Positions 37,830-46,724 are shown, numbered from the stretch's first letter. The stretch is DNA of 64,000 nucleotides from JAXLSZ01 sp046330315 (GCA_046330315.1 JAXLSZ010000005.1:186001-250000); one strand, 5' to 3'. The notes: generated from the letters alone by a model not told the origin. Numbers and translations: made by a program.

Positions 37830-39620
37830 ATGGAGAGCGCAACGGCGGCCGAGCCGCTCCAGCAGGGAGTCGCCAGCGAGGGCGACAAGGGGCTGAAGGC
37901 GGGGGCGCTCGGGTTCCTCTCCAACGTGGTGATCGGGGTCGCCTCGACCGCCCCCGGCTACTCGCTGGCCGCCGTGCTCGGCTTCGTGGCGATCGAGGTC
38001 GGCTTCCAGTCGCCGGCGATCCTCTGGCTCGCCTTCGTGCCGATGCTGTTCATCTCGGCGGCCTACTACTACATGAACCGGGCCGACCCCGACTGCGGCA
38101 CCTCGTTCACCTGGCTGACCAACACGGTCGGCCCCAGAACCGGCTGGCTGACCGGCTGGGCGATCATCATGGCCGACCTCTTCGTGATGGCCAACCTGGC
38201 GCAGATCGCCGGGCTCTACACCTTCCTGCTGTTCGGCTGGCAGGCCGCCGCCGACTCGACCTTCGCGGTGACCCTGGTCGGGGTGATCTGGATCGCCGTG
38301 ATGACCTGGATCTGCGTGGTCGGGATCGAGCTCTCGGCGCGCACCCAGTTCTTCCTGCTCGCCGCGGAGGTCTTCACCCTCGGCCTGTTCTCGGTAGTCG
38401 CCCTCTTCAAGGTCTACTTCACCGACCTGCCCGGGTCCGTCGACCCCTCGCTGGCCTGGTTCAACCCGGCCGACATCACCAGCGGCAGCGCCCTGGCGGC
38501 CGGGCTGATCCTGGCGATCTTCATCTACTGGGGGTGGGACACCACCGTCACGGTCAACGAGGAGAGCGAGAACTCGGCCGAGACGCCCGGCAAGGCGGCG
38601 GTCACCGCGACGGTGATCCTGGTGCTGATCTACGTGATCGTGGCGACCGCGGCGCAGGCCTACGGAGGCCTGGCGCCGCTCAAGGAGAACGCCGACGACG
38701 TGCTCAGCGCGCTCGGCAAGGAGGTCTTCGGAACGCCCCTGGACAAGATCCTGATCATCGCGGTCCTCACCTCCGCCTCGGCCTCGACCCAGACGACGAT
38801 CCTGCCCAGCTCGCGGACCTCGCTTTCGATGGCCTTCGCGAAGGCCATCCCCGACCACTTCGGCCACGTCCACAAGCGCTTCCAGACACCCGACTACTCG
38901 ACGATCTGGTTCGGGGTCGGCTCGGTCGTCTGGTACGTCGGCCTGACCCTGATCAGCGAGAACATCCTCTTCGACTCGATCGCCGCCCTGGGCCTGATGA
39001 TCGCCTTCTACTACGCGCTGACCGGGTTCGCGGCGCCGATCTTCTACCGGCGGGAGCTGTTCAAGGGGCCCGGGGCGGTCAGGGCGGTCGGCTGGGGCGT
39101 GTTGGGGGGGCTGGCCCTGCTCGGCTTCGGCATCCTCGTCGCCGACCTCTGGAGCGCCCAGGGCAACCCCTGGACCTCGCTGTTCGACAAGGCGACGGCG
39201 GCCAACCTGGTGGCCACGGTCTGCGCCTGGGTGGGGACGATCGGCCTGGTGGTGGGCATCGTCGTCGCCTTCGCCCGCAGCCGCTCGCTGAAGAACCTGA
39301 TCCTGGTCGGCGCCGCGGGCACGCTCGGGGGCATCGTCCTCACCTGGGCCTTCTTCAAGAGCGCCATCGACCTCTCCGACCCGGCCAACTCCGAGTCGGG
39401 CGACTCCTGGTTCGGGCTGGGGCCGCCCTTCGTGATCGGAATCGGCTCGCTGCTGGTCGGGCTGTTGCTGATGTTCGTCTGGGAGCGGACCCACCCGGAG
39501 TTCTTCCGGCGCAAGCCGAACACGGCGGCGCCCGGGTCGCTCGACGCGAAGCCGATCGCCGGCGGAGCTCCGCTGCCCGGGGAGGCGCGACCGAAACTCG
39601 ACGAGGGGGAGGGCAGCTAG
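37830..39620 (+). CDS. APC-superfamily amino acid/polyamine permease
   Basis: 596 residues with about 13 membrane segments. The first helix has the APC motif GVASTAPGYSLAA; the TGWAIIMADLFVMANLAQ and SASASTQTTILPSSRTS regions match amino acid or polyamine permeases. It would import or exchange an amine or amino acid using an ion gradient. It is divergent from the aminotransferase operon across 228 bp, and upstream of a stress protein and a second Pot importer, all facing the same way. Substrate not certain. The tail is charged and cytoplasmic. Confidence 0.88.
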   Translation: MESATAAEPLQQGVASEGDKGLKAGALGFLSNVVIGVASTAPGYSLAAVLGFVAIEVGFQSPAILWLAFVPMLFISAAYYYMNRADPDCGTSFTWLTNTVGPRTGWLTGWAIIMADLFVMANLAQIAGLYTFLLFGWQAAADSTFAVTLVGVIWIAVMTWICVVGIELSARTQFFLLAAEVFTLGLFSVVALFKVYFTDLPGSVDPSLAWFNPADITSGSALAAGLILAIFIYWGWDTTVTVNEESENSAETPGKAAVTATVILVLIYVIVATAAQAYGGLAPLKENADDVLSALGKEVFGTPLDKILIIAVLTSASASTQTTILPSSRTSLSMAFAKAIPDHFGHVHKRFQTPDYSTIWFGVGSVVWYVGLTLISENILFDSIAALGLMIAFYYALTGFAAPIFYRRELFKGPGAVRAVGWGVLGGLALLGFGILVADLWSAQGNPWTSLFDKATAANLVATVCAWVGTIGLVVGIVVAFARSRSLKNLILVGAAGTLGGIVLTWAFFKSAIDLSDPANSESGDSWFGLGPPFVIGIGSLLVGLLLMFVWERTHPEFFRRKPNTAAPGSLDAKPIAGGAPLPGEARPKLDEGEGS

Positions 39621-40040
39621 ATGGCCGGCGAGATAGTCCTGGGCTACGACGGCACCGAGTGCGCCGAGGCGGCGCTGGAGGTGGCGGTGAGCCTGGCGAG
39701 CGACCTCGGGGCGAAGCTGGTGATCACCTACGCCTACGACCCCGCCCGGATCGGCGGCGAGGTCCGCGACCTCGACATCGCGCTCGAGAAGCGCGGCGAG
39801 GAGGTCACCGCGCAGGCGGCCGGCAAGGCCGCGGCGGCCGGGGTGCAGACCGAGACCGAGATCCTCAAGATGAAGCCCTCCCACGCGCTCTCCGACCTGG
39901 CCCGCGAGCGGGGCGCCCGGTTCATCGTGCTCGGCAGCTACGGCGAGCGACCGGCGACCGGCGCGATCCTCGGCTCCACCCCCCACAAGCTGCTGCACAT
40001 ATCGGAGGTTCCCGTGATAGTTGTTCCGGTACAGGATTGA
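39621..40040 (+). CDS. universal stress protein (UspA family)
   Basis: 139 residues: IVLGYDGTECAEAALEVA at the start and the ATP-binding loop VLGSYGERPATGAILGSTPHK (G-x2-G-x9-G-S). It immediately follows the permease stop, and its own TGA overlaps the TTG of the next PotA, so it is cotranslated with transporters. UspA proteins commonly sit beside permeases and may regulate them by nucleotide binding; the specific role is unknown. Confidence 0.9.
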   Translation: MAGEIVLGYDGTECAEAALEVAVSLASDLGAKLVITYAYDPARIGGEVRDLDIALEKRGEEVTAQAAGKAAAAGVQTETEILKMKPSHALSDLARERGARFIVLGSYGERPATGAILGSTPHKLLHISEVPVIVVPVQD

Positions 40041-41206
40041 GCGAGGAGAGCGCCAACACCCCCGGAGTGGAGCTGGAGCGCGTCACCAAGCGCTTCGATG
40101 AGTTGGTCGCGGTCGACGACGTATCGCTGCAGGTCGGCCAGGGGGAGTTCTTCACGCTGCTCGGCCCGAGCGGCTGCGGGAAGACGACGACCCTGCGGAT
40201 GGTCGCGGGGTTCGAGCGGCCGACCAGCGGCCGGCTGCTGATCGAGGGCACCGACGTCGCCTCGCTGCCGCCCTACAAGCGGCCGACCAACACCGTCTTC
40301 CAGAGCTACGCGCTGTTCCCCCACATGAGCGTCGAGGAGAACGTCGGGTTCGGCCTGAAGCGCAAGAAGGTGGGAAAGGACGAGATCGCCCGGCGGGTCG
40401 GCCAGGAGCTCGAGCGGGTCGGGCTCGCCGCCGAGGCCCGGAGGCGCCCGAACCAGCTATCCGGCGGGATGCAGCAGCGCGTGGCGCTGGCCCGGGCCCT
40501 GGTCAACCTGCCCAAGGTGCTGCTGCTCGACGAGCCGCTCGGGGCGCTCGACCTGAAGCTCCGCAAGGGCCTTCAGGTCGAGCTGAAGCGGATCCAGCGC
40601 GAGGTCGGGATCAGCTTCGTCTACGTCACCCACGACCAGGAGGAGGCGCTCACCATGTCCGACCGGATCGCGGTCATGAACCGCGGCCGGGTGGAGCAGA
40701 TGAGCGACCCCGAGGAGGTCTACGAGCGCCCCTCGACCACCTTCGTGGCGGGGTTCATCGGGGTCTCGAACCTGATGCCGGCGACGGTCTCGCGCGACGG
40801 CGAGATCGACCTCGACCACGGCCCCGCGATGCGGGTCCCGACCCGGGACTTCACGGTCGGCGAGCGCTGCCACGCGGTGGTCCGGCCCGAGAAGCTCCGG
40901 ATCGCGGCGCAGCATGCGTCCAACGGCGCCCCCGGTGTCGAGGGCGTGGTCGAGAGCTCCCTATACCTCGGCACGGCGACGCAGATAACCGTGGGGCTCG
41001 GCGGCGGCGTGCGGATGACGGTGCTGGTGCCCAACGCCGACGAGACCGAGCGCCAGGGGCTGCCGGGCGGCGGGGCGCCCGTGCGGCTCGAATGGGACCC
41101 CGACCACATGCACCTGGTCAAGGACTCGCCGGCCGGAGAGACGGTGGAGGGCGAGGAAGGGCCCGGGGGATCCCCGGGTGGCGGTGCGCAGAGCGTCGAA
41201 GGCTGA
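40037..41206 (+). CDS. potA: polyamine ABC transporter ATP-binding protein (system 2)
   Basis: 389 residues from TTG 40037, overlapping the stress-protein stop. Walker A GPSGCGKTTT, signature LSGGMQQRVALARA, Walker B VLLLDEPLGALD, H-loop THDQEEA, then TOBE domain from about 290. It is clearly related to system 1 PotA but not a recent copy (many substitutions outside motifs; different N- and C-termini). The C-terminal 30 residues are Gly/Glu-rich. It energises the permeases encoded by the next genes. Confidence 0.92.
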   Translation: MSEESANTPGVELERVTKRFDELVAVDDVSLQVGQGEFFTLLGPSGCGKTTTLRMVAGFERPTSGRLLIEGTDVASLPPYKRPTNTVFQSYALFPHMSVEENVGFGLKRKKVGKDEIARRVGQELERVGLAAEARRRPNQLSGGMQQRVALARALVNLPKVLLLDEPLGALDLKLRKGLQVELKRIQREVGISFVYVTHDQEEALTMSDRIAVMNRGRVEQMSDPEEVYERPSTTFVAGFIGVSNLMPATVSRDGEIDLDHGPAMRVPTRDFTVGERCHAVVRPEKLRIAAQHASNGAPGVEGVVESSLYLGTATQITVGLGGGVRMTVLVPNADETERQGLPGGGAPVRLEWDPDHMHLVKDSPAGETVEGEEGPGGSPGGGAQSVEG

Positions 41207-41254
41207 GGTGGGATCATTGGGCAACGGAATCCGGAGGAGGAGGAGGAGGAGACG

Positions 41255-42406
41255 GTGAGAGGAATCGGGCGGAGGGCTGCGGGCAGGCTTGCGGTCGCTG
41301 GTGCGGTGCTGGGCGCCGCGGTCGGCCTCGTGGCGTGCGGCGGTGGCGGCGGCATCGAGCAGGGCGCCAACACCGGCCAGGTCTCGACGGCCAAGAACGG
41401 GCCGGTGAAGGGAAGCCTGACGATCTCCAACTGGCCCCTCTACATCGACAGCCAGACCGTCCCCAACTTCGAGAAGAAGACCGGCGTCTCCGTCAAGTAC
41501 ATCGAGGACGTGAACGACAACGTCGAGTTCTTCGGCAAGCTGCGCCCGCAGCTCGCCTCCGGCACCTCCGGTGGGCGGAGCATCGTGGTGCTGACCGACT
41601 GGATGGCGGGGCGGATGATCGACCTCGGTTACGTCCAGAAGCTCGACAAGTCGGCGCTCCCGAACGTCGAGAAGAACCTCCGCCAGGACCTCCGGCATCC
41701 CTCCTTCGACCCCAACCGCGACTTCTCGGTCCCCTGGCAGAGCGGGATGACCGGGCTGATCGTGCGCACCGACCTCGCGCCGGACGTCCACTCGATCAAC
41801 GACCTCTTCGACCCGAAGTACAAGGGCAAGGTGACGATGCTGACCGAGATGCGGGACACCGTCCCGCTGGTCATGAAGGCCGATGGCGTCGACCCGAACA
41901 AGGCGACCCAGCAGGACTGGCTGGACGCCATCGACAAGCTCAAGAAGGCGGTGGACGATGGGCAGATCCGCCGCTTCACCGGCAACGACTACGCGCGCGA
42001 CCTGACCAAGGGCGACGTCGTCGCGGCGATCGGCTGGTCCGGAGACGCCATCCAGCTGCAGGCCGACAACCCGAACATCGAGTGGCGCATGCCCACGCAG
42101 GGCTGCATGCTGTGGTCGGACAACATGGAGATCCCGGTCGGCGCCCCCAACACGCCGGCGGCGCTGGCCTGGATGAACTACGTCTACGACCCGGAGGTCG
42201 CGGCGAAGATCACCGAGTACGTCAACTACGTCTCGCCGGTGGACGGGGTCAAGCAGGTGCTCCTCAAGAAGGACCCCGAGCTGGCCAACAACGAGCTGAT
42301 CTTCCCGAGCGCCTCGTTCACCAAGAACTGCTCGACGCAGCCCAAACTGACCGGGGCGGAGGAGGAGACGGTGACCCAGGCCTTCGAGTCGGTCCTGACC
42401 GGCTGA
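41255..42406 (+). CDS. potD: polyamine-type ABC transporter substrate-binding lipoprotein (system 2)
   Basis: 383 residues from GTG 41255, after a purine-rich run of GGAGGAGGAGG. Lipobox LVACGG with Cys28. The mature protein opens LTISNWPLYIDSQTVPNFEK, very like PotD/PotF (SNWxxYI). YNLVPYF-like hinge sequences are replaced, and the contact region WSGDAIQLQADNPNIEW fits polyamine binders. It delivers a polyamine to PotB/PotC. The downstream gene starts within 50 bp. Confidence 0.9.
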   Translation: MRGIGRRAAGRLAVAGAVLGAAVGLVACGGGGGIEQGANTGQVSTAKNGPVKGSLTISNWPLYIDSQTVPNFEKKTGVSVKYIEDVNDNVEFFGKLRPQLASGTSGGRSIVVLTDWMAGRMIDLGYVQKLDKSALPNVEKNLRQDLRHPSFDPNRDFSVPWQSGMTGLIVRTDLAPDVHSINDLFDPKYKGKVTMLTEMRDTVPLVMKADGVDPNKATQQDWLDAIDKLKKAVDDGQIRRFTGNDYARDLTKGDVVAAIGWSGDAIQLQADNPNIEWRMPTQGCMLWSDNMEIPVGAPNTPAALAWMNYVYDPEVAAKITEYVNYVSPVDGVKQVLLKKDPELANNELIFPSASFTKNCSTQPKLTGAEEETVTQAFESVLTG

Positions 42407-42452
42407 GCTCGGTGAGCGGCGGCGCAGCGATGGTGACCGAGGGAGCCCGGCC

Positions 42453-43331
42453 CTGACCGCGCTGCGCCGCCGCTCGATTCCCTACTTCCTGCTGATCCCG
42501 GGGCTCGTCTGGCTGGTCCTCTTCTTCGTCGTGCCGATGTACTTCATGGCGCGGCTGTCCCTGGAGTCCGGCTCGGTCCTGACCGGCTTCAGGTTCGACT
42601 GGAACTGGTCGAACTACAAGACGGCGTTCAGCGAGTTCGACACCCAGTTCCTGCGCTCGTTCTACTACGCCGGCGTCGCCACCCTGCTGGCTCTGCTGAT
42701 CGCCTACCCGCTCGCCTACGCGATCGCCTTCAGGGCCGGCAGGTGGCGCAACGCGATGCTCTTCGCCGTCGTCGCGCCCTTCTTCACCACCTACCTGATC
42801 AGGACCATCGCCTGGCAGACGATCTTCGACGACCAGAGCGTCTTGGTGAAGTTCCTCAAGACGATCCAGGTGCTGCCGTCGGACGGCAGGATCCTGGCCA
42901 CCTCGACGGCCGTGATCGCGGGGCTCACCTACAACTTCCTGCCCTTCATGATCCTGCCGCTCTACGCCAGCCTCGAGAACATCGACGAGCGGCTGATCGA
43001 GGCCGGGAAGGACCTCTATGCCTCGGCGACCCAGACGTTCCTGCGGGTAACGCTGCCGATCTCCGCCCCCGGGATCGTCGCCGGCATCCTGCTCACCTTC
43101 ATCCCGGCTGTCGGGGACTACGTCAACGCCCAGTTCCTGGGGGGCACCCAGCAGGCGATGATCGGCAACGTCATCCAGTTCCGCTACCTGCAGCTCAACG
43201 ACTACCCGGTCGCCGCGGCGCTCTCCTTCGTGCTGATGGCGATCATCCTCGTCGCCGTCGTCATCTACATCCGGATCGCCGGCTCGGAGGCCCTGATGGG
43301 CGACGAGGCCGAGGTGGCGACCCAGGCCTGA
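42453..43331 (+). CDS. potB: polyamine-type ABC transporter permease (system 2, PotB); non-canonical start
   Basis: Six membrane helices; coupling loop EAGKDLYASATQTFLRVTLP. The first in-frame GTG (42531) would remove most of helix 1 (RSIPYFLLIPGLVWLVLFFV), which is conserved and coding-like. No ATG, GTG or TTG occurs upstream in frame; CTG 42453 is positioned 8 nt after AGGGAG and restores a full N-terminus (LTALRRRSIPYFLL). I therefore place the start at CTG. The stop overlaps the ATG of potC. Length from CTG is 292 residues, normal for PotB. Confidence 0.85.
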   Translation: MTALRRRSIPYFLLIPGLVWLVLFFVVPMYFMARLSLESGSVLTGFRFDWNWSNYKTAFSEFDTQFLRSFYYAGVATLLALLIAYPLAYAIAFRAGRWRNAMLFAVVAPFFTTYLIRTIAWQTIFDDQSVLVKFLKTIQVLPSDGRILATSTAVIAGLTYNFLPFMILPLYASLENIDERLIEAGKDLYASATQTFLRVTLPISAPGIVAGILLTFIPAVGDYVNAQFLGGTQQAMIGNVIQFRYLQLNDYPVAAALSFVLMAIILVAVVIYIRIAGSEALMGDEAEVATQA

Positions 43332-44215
43332 TGGAGGCGTCGGCCACAGCCGCCCCCGCCGCAGCCTCCACGGGCGAGAGCGCCCCGGCTCGCGCCTGGC
43401 GCTGGCTCCGCGAGCACGGGGTGATGATCTACGCGGGGCTGGCGGTCGTCTACATGCTGCTGCCGATCGCGATCATCATCGTCTTCTCGTTCAACGACCC
43501 GACCGGCAAGTACAACCTGGTCTGGAACACCTTCTCGGTGGACGCATGGCTGCACCCCTTCAAGATCACCGAGTTGACCGACGCCCTGCTGGTCAGCCTC
43601 AGGCTGGCGGCCCTGGCGACGCTCATCTCGACGGCGATCGGGACCCTGATGGCGCTGGCCCTGGTCCGCTACGAGTTCCGGGGGCGCCACGTGTCGAACG
43701 TGCTGATCGTGATCCCGATGGCGACTCCGGAGGTCGTGATCGGCGCAGCCCTGCTCTCGATGTTCCTGCTCTACGGGATCGCCCCGGGCTTCAACACCCT
43801 GCTGATCGCCCACGTGATGTTCTCGATCAGCTTCGTGGTGGTGGTCGTCCGCTCGCGGCTGATCGGGTTCGACCGCAGCCTCGAGGACGCCGCCCAGGAT
43901 CTCGGGGCCTCCCCGATCTCGACCTTCTGGCACGTGACGCTGCCGCTGATCATGCCTGGGATCATCGGCGCCGCGCTGCTCGCCTTCGCGCTGTCCATAG
44001 ACGACTTCGTGATCTCCAACTTCAACTCCGGGACCACGGTGACCTTCCCGCTCTACGTCTTCGGGGCCAACCAGCGCGGGATCCCCGTCCAGGTCAACGT
44101 GATCGCCTCGATGCTCTTCGGGGTCACGGTGATCGCCATGGCCTTCACGGTGATCCAGCAGCGGCGCGCCGAGCGGCTCGCCGCGATCCGCCCCGAGCAG
44201 GAGGCGATCGAGTGA
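43331..44215 (+). CDS. potC: polyamine-type ABC transporter permease (system 2, PotC)
   Basis: 294 residues; six helices after a 32-residue Ala-rich start. Coupling loop EDAAQDLGASPISTFWHVTLP. Overlaps potB by one base (TGATG). It ends about 40 bp before the first of the GTGGGACCTCT hairpins, which may act as terminator or processing site for the transporter mRNA. Confidence 0.92.
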   Translation: MEASATAAPAAASTGESAPARAWRWLREHGVMIYAGLAVVYMLLPIAIIIVFSFNDPTGKYNLVWNTFSVDAWLHPFKITELTDALLVSLRLAALATLISTAIGTLMALALVRYEFRGRHVSNVLIVIPMATPEVVIGAALLSMFLLYGIAPGFNTLLIAHVMFSISFVVVVVRSRLIGFDRSLEDAAQDLGASPISTFWHVTLPLIMPGIIGAALLAFALSIDDFVISNFNSGTTVTFPLYVFGANQRGIPVQVNVIASMLFGVTVIAMAFTVIQQRRAERLAAIRPEQEAIE

Positions 44216-44253
44216 GCCCGCTGCCGGCCGCCCGGCGCGCCATGACCTCGAGG

Positions 44254-44294
44254 TGGGACCTCTTGACCTTGACCACCAGCGTTTAGAGGTCCCA
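44254..44294. repeat. GTGGGACCTCT hairpin element, copy A
   Basis: Perfect 10-bp inverted repeat TGGGACCTCT (44254-44263) and AGAGGTCCCA (44285-44294), 21-nt loop. Located 38 bp after the potC stop. Related to copies B and C. Confidence 0.85.
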
Positions 44295-44333
44295 GGTGAT
44301 CGCCACTGGTTCGTGAACCCCACCCCACCGCGA

Positions 44334-44378
44334 CGTGGGACCTCTTGTTGCTGACCATCGGGGTTTAAAGGTCCCACG
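44334..44378. repeat. GTGGGACCTCT hairpin element, copy B
   Basis: CGTGGGACCTCTTG at 44334 pairs with TTTAAAGGTCCCACG ending 44378 (10 bp plus a mismatch and further pairs). Loop of similar length to copy A and sharing GACCA. Lies about 75 bp before the decarboxylase start. Confidence 0.85.
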
Positions 44379-44440
44379 GGGGGGCGACCGGCTCCGCCAC
44401 GGGCCCTCGAGACCGCCTCCTGGCCAACCCCGCCACGGCA

Positions 44441-44453
44441 TAGACTCGGCGCG
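44441..44453 (+). promoter_or_regulatory. -10 box of a leaderless transcript (decarboxylase)
   Basis: TAGACT (44441-44446), 7 nt, ATG 44454; no ribosome binding site. The GGCATAGACTC context is the same as before the 2-oxoglutarate dehydrogenase gene. Confidence 0.55.
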
Positions 44454-45920
44454 ATGGCCGACCAGGACACGACCCCCTACGTCGACTCGATCCTCTCCTA
44501 CGCGGGGCGGGAGCCGGGGCGCTTCCACGTTCCCGGCCACAAGGGAGGGCCGGGCGCCGATCCGGCCCTCAGGAAGCTTGCCGGCGACCTGGCCCTCCAG
44601 CACGACGTACCGTCCCTGATCGAGGGCATCGACGTCGGACCGGAGCCGACGCCCTTCCAGCAGGCCCAGCGGCTCGCCGCCGCGGCCTGGGGGGCACGGC
44701 GCAGCTGGTTCCTGATCAACGGCGCATCGCAGGGCAACCAGGCGACGTGCCTCGCACTGGCCCACTCGGGCGAGCAGGTCGTGGTGCAGCGCAACGTCCA
44801 CTCCTCGGTGATCGACGGACTGGTGCTCTCGGGCATGCGGCCCTCCTTCGTCGCCCCGGAGCTGGACCCCGAGCTCGGGATCGCCCACTGCATGACGCCC
44901 GACTCGCTCGACGTGGCGCTTGACGCGAACCCCGGGGCGGTGGCCGCGGTGGCGGTTTCGCCGACCTACTTCGGAGCCTGCGCGGACGTCGCGGGACTGG
45001 CCAGGGTCGCCCACCGCCACGAGGTGCCGCTGGTGGTCGACGAGGCCTGGGGCGCCCACCTGCACTTCAACCCCGACCTCCCGCCCGACGCGATCTCCTC
45101 CGGGGCCGACCTGGTGATCTCCTCCACCCACAAGATCGTCGGCAGCCTCACCCAGGCGGCGATGCTGCACCTGGCCTCCGAGAGGATCGACGAGAACCTG
45201 GTGGACCGCAGCGTCAGCCTGATCGAGTCGACCAGCCCCAGCGGGCTGCTATGCGGATCGCTCGACGCGGGCCGGCGCCTGGCCGCGGTACACGGGGAGA
45301 GGCTGCTCTCCGAGACGATCGCCTGCCTGGCCCAGACCCGCGAGGCCATCCGCGCCATCCCCGGGCTCGACGTTCTCGACGACCGCATGGTCGGCCGCGG
45401 CGGGGTCGCCGCCTGGGACCCGCTTCGACTCTCGGTGGACGTGCGGGGCACGGGGTCCAGCGGTTACCGCCTGGCCGAGCTCGCCCGCGGCGACGATGAC
45501 ATCAACTTCGAGCTCTACGCCGAGAACGTCGCCGTGGCCGCCTTCGGGATGGGGGCTCCACCGGCGCCGCAGTCCGAGCGCCTGATCGCCGCCCTCCGCC
45601 GCGTGGTCGAGAGGCTCGACGCCGAGCCCCCTGCCGAGCGCCCCGCGTTCGCCCCGCCGCCGCCCTGGGGTGAGCTGGTGATGACGCCGCGCGAGGCCTT
45701 CCTCGGCCGCCAGGAGGTGGTCCCGATCGGAGAGGCGGCGGGCCGCGTGGCGGCCGAGCCCCTGGCCGCCTACCCGCCGGGGATCCCCAACGTGCTCCCC
45801 GGCGAGCGCCTCACCAGCGAGGCGATCGACTACGTGATCGAGAGCGTCGCCCACGGAGGGTACGTCCGCGGTGCGACGGACCGCGAACTGCGCACCCTAC
45901 GCGTCGCGGCGGAGGGCTGA
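44454..45920 (+). CDS. Orn/Lys/Arg decarboxylase-family PLP enzyme
   Basis: 488 residues, fold-type I. RFHVPGHKGGPG at the N-terminus is the family hallmark; NGASQGNQA binds PLP phosphate; VDEAWGAHLHF carries the pyridine-contacting Asp; the Schiff-base lysine is Lys227 in SSTHKIVGSLTQAA. The short bacterial form (about 480 residues) lacks the long wing domain of inducible E. coli enzymes and includes biosynthetic arginine or lysine decarboxylases. The reaction gives agmatine, cadaverine or putrescine; which one cannot be told. It follows two Pot systems, suggesting import and synthesis are linked. Leaderless start. Confidence 0.9.
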   Translation: MADQDTTPYVDSILSYAGREPGRFHVPGHKGGPGADPALRKLAGDLALQHDVPSLIEGIDVGPEPTPFQQAQRLAAAAWGARRSWFLINGASQGNQATCLALAHSGEQVVVQRNVHSSVIDGLVLSGMRPSFVAPELDPELGIAHCMTPDSLDVALDANPGAVAAVAVSPTYFGACADVAGLARVAHRHEVPLVVDEAWGAHLHFNPDLPPDAISSGADLVISSTHKIVGSLTQAAMLHLASERIDENLVDRSVSLIESTSPSGLLCGSLDAGRRLAAVHGERLLSETIACLAQTREAIRAIPGLDVLDDRMVGRGGVAAWDPLRLSVDVRGTGSSGYRLAELARGDDDINFELYAENVAVAAFGMGAPPAPQSERLIAALRRVVERLDAEPPAERPAFAPPPPWGELVMTPREAFLGRQEVVPIGEAAGRVAAEPLAAYPPGIPNVLPGERLTSEAIDYVIESVAHGGYVRGATDRELRTLRVAAEG

Positions 45921-45982
45921 GACACCTCGATGCCCCCCGGACAGGGGCGGACCCCGTAGCCGCCCCCGCACCCGGCGCACTC

Positions 45983-46038
45983 CGCACCCGCCGCACCCCG
46001 CATTCGCCGCCGCACCCGCCGCACCCCGCATTCGCCGC
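45983..46038. repeat. 28-bp direct repeat, two copies plus partial
   Basis: CGCACCCGCCGCACCCCGCA begins at 45983 and 46011, with a partial third copy at 46039 that runs into the palindromic element. Confidence 0.9.
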
Positions 46039-46047
46039 CGCACCCGG

Positions 46048-46092
46048 CGAGACTGAAGATAAGCATCACAGTGATGCTTTCGATCAGTTTCG
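46048..46092. repeat. dispersed palindromic element, copy 2
   Basis: CGAGACTGAAGATAAGCATC starts the 22-nt left arm (46048-46069); the right arm is 46071-46092. About 18 of 22 positions pair, including the perfect AAGCATCAC/GTGATGCTT core. The left arm matches 21419-21439 except for two bases. It lies 15 bp beyond the stop of the VOC gene and may serve as a terminator between convergent genes. Confidence 0.8.
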
Positions 46093-46106
46093 CGAGCGGG
46101 GGTTGC

Positions 46107-46487
46107 CTAGCCTCCGATTTCGACGACCTCGACCCGGTAGCCGTCCGGGTCGCGGACGAAGCAGATCCGCGAACCCCCCTCGCTGACCGTGTAGGGCGGC
46201 CGCTCTGGCTCGATGCCCTCGCGGGCGAGGCCATCGAGGGTGGCGTCGAGGTCCTCGGTGGTGATCGCGATGTGACCGTACCCGGTGCCGATCTCGTACG
46301 GGTCTGTGACACCGAAGTTGTAGGTCAGCTCGAGGCGCGGCCCGTCGCCGGGCAGGCCCATGTACACGTTCACCGCCTCGTCGCGGATCGGCAGGCGGCC
46401 GACCTCCTCGAACCCGAGGCGCCGGTAGAAGGCCACGGACCGGTCGAGGTCGAGGACCCGGTAGCAGGTGTGGATCAGTTCCGCCAC
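46107..46487 (-). CDS. VOC/glyoxalase-family protein (lactoylglutathione lyase-like)
   Basis: 126 residues from GTG 46487 (ELIHTCYRVLDLDRSVAFYR is the standard start). Possible metal ligands: His near residue 5 (LIHTCYRV), Glu in RLELTYN, His in GYGHIAI and Glu in YRVEVVE, the four positions of glyoxalase I. It likely isomerises a methylglyoxal hemithioacetal. Actinobacteria lack glutathione, so another thiol or another substrate is expected. Divergent from an enolase-superfamily gene; the upstream 250 bp are low complexity. Confidence 0.85.
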   Translation of the reverse strand: MAELIHTCYRVLDLDRSVAFYRRLGFEEVGRLPIRDEAVNVYMGLPGDGPRLELTYNFGVTDPYEIGTGYGHIAITTEDLDATLDGLAREGIEPERPPYTVSEGGSRICFVRDPDGYRVEVVEIGG

Positions 46488-46676
46488 CGGACCAAGATAT
46501 CCATTCGCCGCCCCCCGATTCGCCCGGCCCTCCACCGCCCGCCTCCACCGCCCCGCCCGGCACACCGCCTCGCCCTCCACCGCCTCCAGCCTCTGCCTCC
46601 ACCTCCCGCCTCCACCTCCCGCCTCCAAGCGCCCGGTGCGCCCCCCCACCGGTGGCGCAACCGGCTCCGCACAGCC

Positions 46677-46724
46677 ACGTGGGACCTCTTGGCACGCGCC
46701 GGCGGGGGTCAAGAGGTCCCACGT
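46677..46724. repeat. GTGGGACCTCT hairpin element, copy C
   Basis: Perfect 15-bp inverted repeat ACGTGGGACCTCTTG (46677-46691) and CAAGAGGTCCCACGT (46710-46724), 18-nt loop. It ends 16 bp before the GTG start of the enolase-superfamily gene, overlapping where its promoter -35 region would lie. Confidence 0.9.

Noticed and set aside
26382..45920. Recent duplication of one Pot operon
   Set aside because: The two ATPases and binding proteins are related but differ throughout and have different N- and C-termini, so the copies are old or of separate origin.
46490..46676. Coding frame through the Pro/Arg-rich stretch before the enolase-superfamily gene
   Set aside because: Low-complexity CCxCC runs give open frames on both strands; no motif, and the GTG 46741 start with its -10 box explains the gene.
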